DNA of 64,000 bases from Tritrichomonas musculus (lineage: Eukaryota; Parabasalia; Tritrichomonadida; Tritrichomonadidae). Shown here one piece after another: positions 1 to 9,280 of this stretch. Where the stretch lies: positions 5,751,501 to 5,815,500 of the forward strand of contig JAPFFF010000005.1 in the NCBI GenBank assembly GCA_039105265.1, in the 5' to 3' direction. Both the position numbers and the translations under genes were made by a program. The notes beneath the pieces are model-generated. The model was not told the DNA's origin. It was given only the letters and a program-made list of their open reading frames with translations, and searched no databases. The number at the start of each line of letters is the position of its first letter. Position 1 is the stretch's first letter.

Positions 1-2
1 GT

Positions 3-1307
3 ACTTCAGCAGCTTGCCCAACTATTGTTCCAAGTCCAAGTCCAACTCCAGAATATCAACCAGAATGCGATTATAGAGACAGAATTGATGATAACATTAC
101 ATTTGGCATTGATGGTAACTTGAACACATTAAATGACGGACCTTTCGGAATCAAAACTAAATTAATGATTGATGGCACAGAAAAAATATTATACTATCAA
201 CCATGCGAGAGGATGCTGTGCCCACCAACATATAATTGCACTTCAAACGGATATTCGTCTGCCTGGCTATGCAGTTCTGGCACAACTAATAGAGTATGTG
301 ATTCATATGGAGTTGGAGTTGAAGATGTTGATTTTCATCCACTTGATTCATCTCATTTAGATAGAGGAATGCTTTTACGACTCGAAGATAGTGCAACCAA
401 AAAAGCAGTCAATTTTACACTTCAATGCGTTGATGAAGATTCTTATCCAGAAGGCCATATAAAATGGCCAAGCGTTGCAACAATTACTGATAACACACTA
501 ATTATGTTCGGATCCGCAGCAGAAATGTGCATTCGTCCAATTCCTACAGCTACTCCTCCACCAGCATCAGTATGCTCTTATGAATCTGTTGTATACGACA
601 ATAAGAAAATTCAAATGAATTTAATGGATCTTAATTATCCAGATGGCTGGTCTGCCGATGTTCAAGTTATTGGTGACAGATCACATCCCAATTCACAACT
701 TAAGTATCAACCATGTGGAAATATGATTTGCCCAGAAGGCGTATTTTGTGATGGCGATGAAGATTCTCAAATTTGGCTATGCTATGACGATGATGGTATT
801 AAGACATGTATTGGCTATGGACTATCTAAAAATAATGTTTCAATGCAATTATTCCAACCAGGATCGTTAACCGGCGGTGTACAAGCAAATTATAAAGGCG
901 ATATGAAACGATCAGCAAATGTTATCTTCTTATGTGATGAAAAACTTTCAAATTTCCAAATAACGCTTCCAGATTCAGTTACTATGTCATTTAGATCTCT
1001 CAGTTTCTATGTATATGCAAAACAAGCTTGCCCAATTGATGCTGGAGGAGGAGATGATGATGACAGTGGGGAGAAAAATAAAGTTACTGGTGGTGCAATC
1101 TTTTTAATTATATTATCTATTGCCATTGTTTTCTATTTTGCTATCGGCATGATTATCATTTATGTTAAAGAAGGCGTTATACGCATTCCTAATGAAGCCT
1201 TTTGGAAATCATTTGGCGAATGTGTGGTCATTGGCGCAAAATATATATTCACATGTGGAAAGAAATCTGAAGTTCTACTTCAAACAAATTATGAAAATCT
1301 TAAATAA
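3..1307 (+). CDS. Type I membrane protein, probable MRH-like lysosomal sorting receptor (5' truncated by window edge)
   Basis: The reading frame is already open at base 3, so the true start lies outside the window. The visible ectodomain contains two related cysteine-rich units. Each carries a tyrosine-x-proline-cysteine motif (YYQPCERMLCP near base 195, LKYQPCGNMICP near 700), then WLC, then a C-x-x-YG motif and a late cysteine. A proline/serine/threonine linker precedes each unit. Near 1080-1165 there is one strongly hydrophobic membrane segment, followed by a tail of about 45 residues ending in YENLK. YENL fits the YxxPhi sorting signal read by AP complexes. The layout of lumenal cysteine repeats, one membrane span and a short tail with YxxPhi is that of mannose-6-phosphate-receptor-like (MRH) sorting receptors. 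The MRH assignment is inference from the cysteine pattern; the membrane topology and tail motif are seen directly. Confidence 0.6.
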   Translation, partial: TSAACPTIVPSPSPTPEYQPECDYRDRIDDNITFGIDGNLNTLNDGPFGIKTKLMIDGTEKILYYQPCERMLCPPTYNCTSNGYSSAWLCSSGTTNRVCDSYGVGVEDVDFHPLDSSHLDRGMLLRLEDSATKKAVNFTLQCVDEDSYPEGHIKWPSVATITDNTLIMFGSAAEMCIRPIPTATPPPASVCSYESVVYDNKKIQMNLMDLNYPDGWSADVQVIGDRSHPNSQLKYQPCGNMICPEGVFCDGDEDSQIWLCYDDDGIKTCIGYGLSKNNVSMQLFQPGSLTGGVQANYKGDMKRSANVIFLCDEKLSNFQITLPDSVTMSFRSLSFYVYAKQACPIDAGGGDDDDSGEKNKVTGGAIFLIILSIAIVFYFAIGMIIIYVKEGVIRIPNEAFWKSFGECVVIGAKYIFTCGKKSEVLLQTNYENLK

Positions 1308-1423
1308 CTATAAATAATCAAACAAGTCTTATATTTTTTTTTAAGGGATTATACAACATTTAAAATTGAGATATCTTATTTTTAAATAATATATTAAACA
1401 AATTAACTGATAAAACACAATAA

Positions 1424-2314
1424 TTATAACCAACTGTTAAGAGGGTAAGTTGCTTGGGTACATGTTTTTCTACCGGGAACTAGAGTGCGCAATGCATTAT
1501 AAAATCCGCATAAATTGTAATGGGAAATAAAACCAATTGAAGATGAATACGCATTACATTGCGATTCCTTTAAATTAAGGAAGAATACCTTATCTCTATT
1601 TAACATACAATAGGCACCTAAAATTTTTTCTTCACTTAAAACATGAATATTCTTTTTAATAAAATAATCATGATAATTCCAATAAACTGGCAAAAATTGT
1701 TTGACTGCACTGACAGGCTCACCAAAAAATCCAGCCATTATGAAAGAATTGATTTTATTAATATTTACATGGCCGAGATTTCGAGGATAATTTCGAATAC
1801 ATAGAAGAAAAATGGAAAATAGCATTTTTTCGACCAATTCTGGCTTATCAGTTGTGTTTGAATTCCAAGTAAATATTTTTTCTATTCTTTGTGAGCTAGG
1901 AAATACTAATTGTTCTTTTTTTAGAAGGTATTCAGCTGAATTGAATAATCCAATGTCGATCCAAAATATCATATCAGCATTTTGCTCATATGTCTCTAAT
2001 GTTTCTTGCAAAAATACCATTTTTGAATTCCAAATTGAACCAATTTCTGCTGATATTGAATAATATTGATTTAATTTCATATTTTTTGCGATTGCCTCAT
2101 ATTGATTTTTATATTTTGAAATTTGAGGAATATCGAAAACACTTTGATATGTTGTTACAAAATGAATATTAGGCATGACTTCTATTCCGATATTGATGGT
2201 TTGAATTATTCTCTTGGAATAGAATATAATCATTATTATCTTTTGATAGCAAATATTCTTTTCCTTTTTCGGGCGTGAAAACGTATAATTGTTCTTGTTT
2301 GGAAAAATAATCAA
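1424..2314 (-). CDS. HtrL/YibB-like glycosyltransferase-family protein
   Basis: The protein resembles the WlaTC/HtrL/YibB family. It has an N-terminal beta-strand motif PNIHFVTTYQSV, an acidic FWIDIG motif in the position of a sugar-nucleotide/metal-binding loop, and the late block INSFIMAGFFG typical of these enzymes. The first ATG-coded methionine in good register with the family start is near base 2176. The frame stays open upstream to about 2376, and the residue opening the stated range is encoded by TTG. A Golgi type II enzyme would need a signal anchor, which this frame lacks. A short ORF just upstream in another frame (2355-2567) carries a plausible anchor. The gene may therefore be broken by a frameshift near 2310-2370, or the cytosolic form may be real. 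The sugar substrate is unknown. Confidence 0.6.
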   Translation of the reverse strand: MIIFPNKNNYTFSRPKKEKNICYQKIIMIIFYSKRIIQTINIGIEVMPNIHFVTTYQSVFDIPQISKYKNQYEAIAKNMKLNQYYSISAEIGSIWNSKMVFLQETLETYEQNADMIFWIDIGLFNSAEYLLKKEQLVFPSSQRIEKIFTWNSNTTDKPELVEKMLFSIFLLCIRNYPRNLGHVNINKINSFIMAGFFGEPVSAVKQFLPVYWNYHDYFIKKNIHVLSEEKILGAYCMLNRDKVFFLNLKESQCNAYSSSIGFISHYNLCGFYNALRTLVPGRKTCTQATYPLNSWL

Positions 2315-2354
2315 ATAAAAGATTTGCTCTGTTTTTATTAACCGAAAGTGGATT

Positions 2355-2567
2355 TCAGATTGTTCCTTTTGTTATCGGGTATAAACAAGAAACAAAAACA
2401 CATTTATAATGGCCATTCGTTTTTGGGTTTTTATTTTCCCTATAATTGAAAAAAATAATGGAAATTAAGGAAAATGGAACAGAGCAATGATTATAATAAA
2501 CGTAAAAAATAATACAAAATGAAAAGAACCAAATTATTTTATGCATATTTTCATTTTCATCTCCCAT
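2355..2567 (-). pseudogene. Possible signal-anchor 5' part of the HtrL-like gene, in a different frame
   Basis: This 70-codon ORF begins MGDENENMHK and then has a hydrophobic stretch of about 15 residues (IIWFFSFCIIFYVYY), as expected of a type II Golgi signal anchor and stem. It ends about 40 bases before the HtrL-like ORF on the same strand and lies in a different frame. I see no trichomonad-type intron signal (GTAYGT at the 5' end, ACTAAC near the 3' end) that would bridge them. I read it as the possible detached N-terminus of the downstream glycosyltransferase, but it could be a chance ORF. Confidence 0.35.
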
Positions 2568-2670
2568 ATATTTATAAAAGTAACAAGAGAATTTTTATTA
2601 ATTCAAAAAGTGGTAAAAAGATAACTTTTTGTAAACGCATTATACACCTCGATTCGACTCTTATTATTAT

Positions 2671-5358
2671 TTAAAAAGAAAAAGCGATTCGACTCTTATT
2701 ATTCACAAGAAATTGTAGATATTTTTCATTTAACTCATCACCATATTGAGACTTCAGATCTTCACTCATTCCCATTATCGTTAATGCTTTTTTAAACCAA
2801 GATTCACCTTCTTTAGAACGAAGAGATCTGACACATTTAACACCAATATTCCAAGCATATGACATAAAAAATTGGAGTTGCGAAGAATTCATTAGTATTG
2901 ACTCTCCATTACCAAGGAAATCCATAATGATATCATAACTTTTTTTCGATTCATCGAGCGTTTTCGAATGCACTATTAACTGATAAAGCAAAGATGCAGA
3001 AAGTTGTGGATGAGATTTTTCGTTATTACAATTATTTGACAATTGATCAAATTTTTTGGCATGATCAAGGAAAGTTCGATATATTTCTTGATGAAATTTG
3101 TTTTCGCACATGAAAACACATATTTCAAAAAAAAGATTAGACGAACTGATATTTTCAATTAAATGTGCAAAATGTTCATGACTCTCTTTACTATAACAGC
3201 AATTCATGGTAACTAGCAAAAACTTTATCCTTGAAAGCAAAAGCCCATCTTTAAGTTTTTGCTCAATATTAGGTGAATTCTCAATTAATGGAGATATCTC
3301 ATCAAGTAAGCCTTTGACAAGCATAAGCTGCGAATTAGACGCAACATCATTTGATTTAATATCATTTATATGCAATGATACTTCTGAAGATATAATTTTA
3401 ATATAACAATCTACAGCTTCAAATATACAAGGAGCTTTACATTCGATCATGTCTCCACTGAAAAGTGATCCATTCATAAATGATTTAATCGCTTTTTTCC
3501 ACTTGTTTTTCTTTTTTAGTTCCATACCATTTTTAAATGCAATTGATGTATATGAAATAATATCAGTTGAAGTAAAAGATAAAAGTAAACTGTCATTACC
3601 ATCAATGATTTTATCATTTTCATTATTGTTAATGATTTTATAGATAACTTGACTGTTCCACCTCGTTGATACTCTATTAATTGCTTTTGATATTAAAGTA
3701 ATATCATCAATTTCTTGTAATATTGCAAATATTGAGTTAATTATCTTCTTTTTTAGACTTTTTAAAATTGTCGCTTGAATTGCAGATTTATTTGATGTAT
3801 CATCTGAATTTCCTCTTTTATTCAAATTAAAGTTTAATTCAAATATTTTGAGGAGTGTTTCTAGAGCAAGATTTTTGTTTCCAATTATATAAATTTCTGC
3901 AGCAATTGTTGATAAGAATGATGGCTCAAACTCTTCAATAAAAGGAATATTATTTAAGATTTCACTAACAAGATTAAATGCATCGTTTTCATTATTCATC
4001 TTCACAAGGATTCTAAATTTGAGGAGATACCCATGCGAGCATTTAGGTTGCCTTTGTATGGCATCATTTGCATAAGAAAGAGCTTCTGAGTGTTTGCCTG
4101 CTTCAAAAAAACAACGACAAATGAACCTGAAGTAGCATGATTGTGCAACATTATCATCATCACTTATTAGGTTTCTTGAAAGCTGCATCCATTTAGCTGA
4201 TTCTTCATAATCATTACTATCAAACATATCTAAAGCTTTATTCCATAAAATTACCGCAATTTCTTTTTGAACCTCATCTGATATTCCTTTAATCTTTTCT
4301 AAAAAAATAATAGCATTTTCAATGTCATTTAACTCGCAAGAAATTTGAATAGCACTGAAAAAAATATGCTTTTTTAGCTCAATTTCAGGTATTGACAAAC
4401 TTGTATTCATTACTTCTTTAATAAATTCCATAGATGTTTGACCCATTTCATCTGAGTGATTGGCAATAAAAACACATAAATCAACAAGAAGATAAGATTC
4501 AGAAATTGATTGGTGGATAAAAGAAATCAGCTCTTCTTTAAGAATTTCTTCCCTGGGTGATAAAAGGATGCGGCATTTTAATTTTAAATTAACATTGCTG
4601 ATTGAATTTGGAAGACACGATACTACTTCCGTTGCTTTCTCAGGTTCATTATTATTTATATAGAATTGCGCAAGCAAAGTTTTAAACAAATTTTCCCACT
4701 GGCTTGGAAATGAATATGAACTTGCAACAAGTTCTAATCCATATTGAATCCAATCCAACGAACAATTTTCAATGGATTTTTCGTAAACAAATGAAACCAA
4801 GAGAGATGATTGAATTTTATATCTATTTGATAATTTCTTTATGGCCACAAGCGCATTATCGTATTTTTTGTTGTGTGATATTTCTAATTGGGCTTGCCAT
4901 ATAGTCAATTTTACCATAATTGCAGCTGAGTATGGGGAACTTCTTAATTGAGGAAAAATATTTTTGGATAATTCCAAATACTTATTTGCAAGTTCAATAT
5001 TATTTACATCTAGAAGCGATTTATAGGTGTAGGCCAACATATTTAAAAAAATAGCACCATCATTATCTTGTTGATCCATGTATTTTTGGTAAATGTCAGT
5101 AGCTAATATCCGAAGAGTTGGGATTATTGCAAATTGTTGTTCTGTGACATCTGACTTATTAATTGAGGAATGCTTTCTCTGAAGCTTAATTGCAATATTC
5201 CAAATACAAAGAGAAATTGTTTTTCCTTCAATATTTGAAATTTGATCATTTTCATTTAGTAATAAATTTTTTCTAATATTTTCAATTCTATCTGATAATA
5301 TAAAATTCCCAGCTTCTATTTCCTTTTCAAGAGCTCTGATATCTAAAGAAACAGACAT
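2671..5358 (-). CDS. ZIP4/SPO22/TEX11-like TPR protein
   Basis: This is an 895-residue, all-helical TPR-type protein. Two blocks match the SPO22/ZIP4/TEX11 family layout: an early LCIWNIAIKLQ block, and a central ILWNKALDMFDSNDYEESAK block followed by paired helices (CYFRFICRCFFEAGKHSEAL). The family consensus has LWN-x-A-x-x-F then DY-x-x-A-x-x-W at this place. In fungi, plants and mammals these proteins are ZMM factors that promote meiotic crossovers. Here the role is inferred from family membership only. The start is the ATG at 5358, with an initiator-like TCAATTT 20 bases upstream on the minus strand. It is transcribed divergently from the karyopherin gene at 5927. A generic TPR protein of other function is the main alternative. 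Confidence 0.6.
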   Translation of the reverse strand: MSVSLDIRALEKEIEAGNFILSDRIENIRKNLLLNENDQISNIEGKTISLCIWNIAIKLQRKHSSINKSDVTEQQFAIIPTLRILATDIYQKYMDQQDNDGAIFLNMLAYTYKSLLDVNNIELANKYLELSKNIFPQLRSSPYSAAIMVKLTIWQAQLEISHNKKYDNALVAIKKLSNRYKIQSSLLVSFVYEKSIENCSLDWIQYGLELVASSYSFPSQWENLFKTLLAQFYINNNEPEKATEVVSCLPNSISNVNLKLKCRILLSPREEILKEELISFIHQSISESYLLVDLCVFIANHSDEMGQTSMEFIKEVMNTSLSIPEIELKKHIFFSAIQISCELNDIENAIIFLEKIKGISDEVQKEIAVILWNKALDMFDSNDYEESAKWMQLSRNLISDDDNVAQSCYFRFICRCFFEAGKHSEALSYANDAIQRQPKCSHGYLLKFRILVKMNNENDAFNLVSEILNNIPFIEEFEPSFLSTIAAEIYIIGNKNLALETLLKIFELNFNLNKRGNSDDTSNKSAIQATILKSLKKKIINSIFAILQEIDDITLISKAINRVSTRWNSQVIYKIINNNENDKIIDGNDSLLLSFTSTDIISYTSIAFKNGMELKKKNKWKKAIKSFMNGSLFSGDMIECKAPCIFEAVDCYIKIISSEVSLHINDIKSNDVASNSQLMLVKGLLDEISPLIENSPNIEQKLKDGLLLSRIKFLLVTMNCCYSKESHEHFAHLIENISSSNLFFEICVFMCENKFHQEIYRTFLDHAKKFDQLSNNCNNEKSHPQLSASLLYQLIVHSKTLDESKKSYDIIMDFLGNGESILMNSSQLQFFMSYAWNIGVKCVRSLRSKEGESWFKKALTIMGMSEDLKSQYGDELNEKYLQFLVNNKSRIAFSF

Positions 5359-5377
5359 TTACCACTCTTTTTTTTTC

Positions 5378-5384
5378 AAATTGA
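5378..5384 (-). promoter_or_regulatory. Initiator-like element of the ZIP4-like gene
   Basis: TCAATTT on the minus strand lies 20 bases before the ATG. It fits the trichomonad Inr (TCA followed by A/T-rich bases), where transcription starts at the A. Confidence 0.5.
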
Positions 5385-5908
5385 ACATCAAAATACATCA
5401 AATATCTAAATTGAATCGAAAAACGTTTATTCAATATTTTTTTTGAAACGGATCTTCTTTGCTTTTTGTGATTTTCAAAAAGAAATTGCAATATAAATGA
5501 GTTTAATTAAAATAATATTATTATAATAATGTAATGATATGAACTTTATGATTTTTTCAGTAGATTAATCAATCATCTTTCGTTAATAGAGACAATACTA
5601 CTGAATATAAATTGCAATATTCTTGTATTGGACTATTTTGCGGATATTTCAAAAAATTAAACAAAAAAATAACAAACCTGAAACAATATAAAATTGATTT
5701 TTTTTTTTTTTTCAAATTATTAAACAAATCATCCAATAAAATATAAGAGAATTCATGATAATATTAACAATTAAGTCTAATATCCTTGATCTTCTTCTTC
5801 TAAAAATGATTGAATTTTAAAATGACCTCCACTTCCTCCTTTCTAAATATGAAGGAGGAGTGAACAAAAATTCAATTCAATTATTTTTGATGGTCACAAA
5901 AATTTATT
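5385..5908. other. Divergent intergenic region between ZIP4-like and CSE1-like genes
   Basis: This AT-rich spacer separates two head-to-head genes and should hold both promoters. Apart from the initiator-like motifs at its two ends I see only A/T runs (for example a T-run near 5699-5712) and no coding sequence. Confidence 0.5.
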
Positions 5909-5915
5909 TCAATTT
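5909..5915 (+). promoter_or_regulatory. Initiator-like element of the CSE1-like gene
   Basis: TCAATTT occurs 18 bases before the ATG at 5927. This short spacing is typical of trichomonad Inr elements. Confidence 0.55.
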
Positions 5916-5926
5916 TATAAAAGAGA

Positions 5927-8737
5927 ATGGAATCTTTCCATGATTATTATCTCTCTATTATAAGTGGCGACAACGAACGAATATTTCAGGCTACAAAAAC
6001 AATTAAAGATTTAGAGATGGCTCCTGGCTTTTGTGAAAATTTAATTCAATTTTTAGTATCAACCGACGATTTAAACTATCAGAAATTTATTGCATCAGCA
6101 ATTAAAAACCAAGTAAAACAGTATTGGGAAAATGAGCAACTCTACTCAAATAAGGAGATGTTTCGAAATAATTTACTTCAAGCGATCATTTGCTTATCTC
6201 CAGAACTTGTTCCTCTTGTTGCAGAAACCATTTATATTATTTCACAATCGGACTATCCAGAAAAATGGCCTCAATTAATGGCAAACTTAACATCTGCTTT
6301 AAATAATGCACCCCTTCAAGTAATTCATGCTATTTTATATACATCTACTCAAGTTTTAAAAAAATATGAAAGACAATCATCGTCAGACCCCATTTTTAGA
6401 GAAATAGATAATATTGTTGACTATTGGGGAAATACATTAGTACTTCTTTTATCCGATGTTCTTCAAAAGCAAGAAGCAAATCCTATGCTCGAGGAATGCT
6501 TTAATTATTGCTTTCAAATAATTCGAATTTTATGCGCCATTGACATGCCTAAATTTATTTATACCAATTTGGATAAATTTTTATCGTTTTATCACAGTTT
6601 CTTCAATATTCCTGGTGCTGAAAGCATCAAAATTACTTTGTGTATGATCATGAAACAATATATTGTTAGATATCTGTATGATATCAAAAATTGGGGAAAT
6701 TCAGAAGATGATAAGAAAACTCCAGAAGAAATTCAAAATGTTCAACAATTATGGTTAGCTTTATATTCAGATTTGCTTACACTTATGAATATGAGTGCCA
6801 CTGCATCCACACAACTTGTTATATCAGATTTTGAAGCCCTAACTGCAATTGCTCGCTCTAATGACAAAGAATTCCTTATTGCACAAGGAAACCTAGAGAA
6901 CTTTTGTTTAAACACATTAATTCCATGCGTATCACTCAATGATGACGATATAGAAGAATTTTATAACAATTCACTAGAATATTTCCTACGCGATATTGCT
7001 GGCCTCGAGAGCGAATCAAAAAGATACTCAGCTCAAAGTTTCCTGAAAATACTTGGAAGATACTATAAACAAGATTTGGCTAATGTTTTCAATATGGCAT
7101 GCCAAAGTCTTCTTGCAACTTATAACGCAAACCCAGACCAATCTTGGAAAGAAATGGATACAGCTATGTTTATAATGGGAATAGTTATAGCAAAAATTGT
7201 ACATCATAATCGAGGCGTTATAGAAATCATTGATGAATTCAATCTTACACAATTTCTACAATCATTTATTATCCCTCAACTTGGAAGCAAGTATCCTCTC
7301 CTGCAAGTTGATGCACTCAAATTTATTGTTGATTTTAGAGCTGTCATTGAACCAGAAATTATTTTAAATCTCTTCCCAAATATTGTGGAACTTCTTTTTA
7401 GTGAACAAACTCCAGTTCCATTATATACCACATATTTTATTGAAAGAATCATGAATGTCGAGAAGTTTATTGCAAACCCTGTTCTTTTTACCAATATTGA
7501 TATAAATCGCCTAGTAACTCGTATATTTGCTTTATTCAGAATTGATGGAAGCTTAAACATGATTTCTGCTCGTTGCATAATGAGGATTGTGGTTTATAAC
7601 CCTGTAATTATTAAGCCACATATTATTGCAATAGTATCAACATGCGTTAACACTTTAATAGAGGCTTGCAATCATCCAGAAGATGCATCCTTCAATCATT
7701 GCTTATTTGAAGTCATTGTTGCATCTATTACAAAAGTTGGAGTTGATGTACCAACTATTGAAGATAGTGTCATCAAGCTACTTGATAAAATACTTACTAA
7801 TGATGTCACAGATTTTATTCCTTATGTTTATCAAATCATTGGATGCTTCCTTCTTCACTATCCTCCCGATGCCATGGCAAATCAACCATTTTATGCTAAT
7901 CAATTTCCCAACTTTTTAGATTCCACAAGATGGATGGCAATGGGAAATATTCCTGCTCTTGCAATTTTAGTTCGTTCTTATTGCATAAGACTCTCTCAGT
8001 TGGTTGAACAATACGTTCCTCAAATTTTTACTATTTGCCAAAATCTTCTTCAAGGAACAAGATCACATCCTCATGCATTCATGATTTTCAACTCCATAAT
8101 TCGCTTTATTCAAAACAAACAATTTGTATTTTCTATAATGCCACAGATATATTCCTTAATATATGCTCAATTACCAAATCAAAATCTTAAGAAATATCGT
8201 CAAACATATGCACTTTTCATGTGTGATGCTTGCTTCTTCCTTGAACCAGATAACGCCCTTAACTTTTTTGGCGAAAATGCTCAAATTATGATCAGCATTT
8301 GGGCTGAATCATTACCTCTTATCAGGGGAAGAGCCAATCTCGAATCCGCTATAGCTGGCTGTATGAAAACTCTTCTCACTGCGACGATTTTAGATCAAAC
8401 AATGTGGGAGCAATTATTTGTAGGAACAGTCAAAATGATGGAATCACCTTCATCTGAAGGAATTAAAGAAGATATTGATGTTATTCGATTAGAAGAAGAA
8501 GACGCCAAACAATTTGATACAACTTTCAACAAACTTCTTTATGCAGAAGAACCAACAATCGATCCTCATCCAGAACTCAAAGGTCAAGATATTGTGGAAT
8601 ACATGGCCCGAGGCTTAGCTAAATACAGCCAAGAACATAAAGGATATTTGCCTGACGTTATAACTAGGCAACTTGAGCCACATTTACAAACTGTCTTTGA
8701 TTCTTATCATAAAAGATTCCAATTAGACTTTGAGTGA
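5927..8737 (+). CDS. CSE1: CSE1/exportin-2 (CAS)-like importin-beta family karyopherin
   Basis: This 936-residue HEAT-repeat protein has the length of CSE1/CAS (about 960-970). The N-terminal importin-beta region includes the SDYPEKWPQLM motif, the counterpart of DFPQKWPDLL in CSE1. Further matches are the ERIMNVEKFIANPVLFT block (CSE1: ER followed by a LFT block) and FLDSTRWMAMGNIPALAILV, which corresponds to the family's W-E-R-x-GNIPALVRLL. These set it apart from importin-7/8. CSE1 exports importin-alpha from the nucleus in complex with RanGTP. The start ATG has an initiator motif 18 bases upstream. The gene looks intact and intronless. Confidence 0.8.
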   Translation: MESFHDYYLSIISGDNERIFQATKTIKDLEMAPGFCENLIQFLVSTDDLNYQKFIASAIKNQVKQYWENEQLYSNKEMFRNNLLQAIICLSPELVPLVAETIYIISQSDYPEKWPQLMANLTSALNNAPLQVIHAILYTSTQVLKKYERQSSSDPIFREIDNIVDYWGNTLVLLLSDVLQKQEANPMLEECFNYCFQIIRILCAIDMPKFIYTNLDKFLSFYHSFFNIPGAESIKITLCMIMKQYIVRYLYDIKNWGNSEDDKKTPEEIQNVQQLWLALYSDLLTLMNMSATASTQLVISDFEALTAIARSNDKEFLIAQGNLENFCLNTLIPCVSLNDDDIEEFYNNSLEYFLRDIAGLESESKRYSAQSFLKILGRYYKQDLANVFNMACQSLLATYNANPDQSWKEMDTAMFIMGIVIAKIVHHNRGVIEIIDEFNLTQFLQSFIIPQLGSKYPLLQVDALKFIVDFRAVIEPEIILNLFPNIVELLFSEQTPVPLYTTYFIERIMNVEKFIANPVLFTNIDINRLVTRIFALFRIDGSLNMISARCIMRIVVYNPVIIKPHIIAIVSTCVNTLIEACNHPEDASFNHCLFEVIVASITKVGVDVPTIEDSVIKLLDKILTNDVTDFIPYVYQIIGCFLLHYPPDAMANQPFYANQFPNFLDSTRWMAMGNIPALAILVRSYCIRLSQLVEQYVPQIFTICQNLLQGTRSHPHAFMIFNSIIRFIQNKQFVFSIMPQIYSLIYAQLPNQNLKKYRQTYALFMCDACFFLEPDNALNFFGENAQIMISIWAESLPLIRGRANLESAIAGCMKTLLTATILDQTMWEQLFVGTVKMMESPSSEGIKEDIDVIRLEEEDAKQFDTTFNKLLYAEEPTIDPHPELKGQDIVEYMARGLAKYSQEHKGYLPDVITRQLEPHLQTVFDSYHKRFQLDFE

Positions 8738-9280
8738 TGAATAATTAATTTCAGTTTTTCTTATCCTTTTTTTGTTTCCTTATTTGATAAAAAAAGTCAA
8801 TCTAATATTTTATATTATTAAACCTAACCAACTTATCATAATTATTATTATAAAATTAAATATATTTAATGATATTTGTTTTATAATATTAAACAAAATA
8901 CAATTTCCCAGAACGAACGTTGAGTAAATTTACTTATTAAAATTAATTCAATCCTTTTAAACAAATTTAAAAAAAATTATATTTCATATTAGTTAATTAA
9001 CATAATTTTTTTTTATAATATATGATTTTTTTGGTAAAATCAGAAATAATCAGTATTTTCATATAAAATTAATTAATTGTTGCAAGAAATAATTTCAATT
9101 TTTCCTTCAAATATAATATGATAAAATACCCAGTAAATTTTTTTTATTATTATACAATTTTTTTGTTGATTTTAATGATATTAATGCAATGAAATTTCTA
9201 AAAATCTTCACATGATTAGATTTTGTTTTCCCTCAAACGTATTTTTTGAAATATTCTAAACGTCCTGTTCCCTAAAAAAA
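8738..9280. other. AT-rich intergenic region
   Basis: I see no ORF, RNA gene or repeat here beyond simple A/T runs. It contains the 3' end of the CSE1-like gene and the unrecognised promoter of the AIR9-like gene. Confidence 0.5.
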
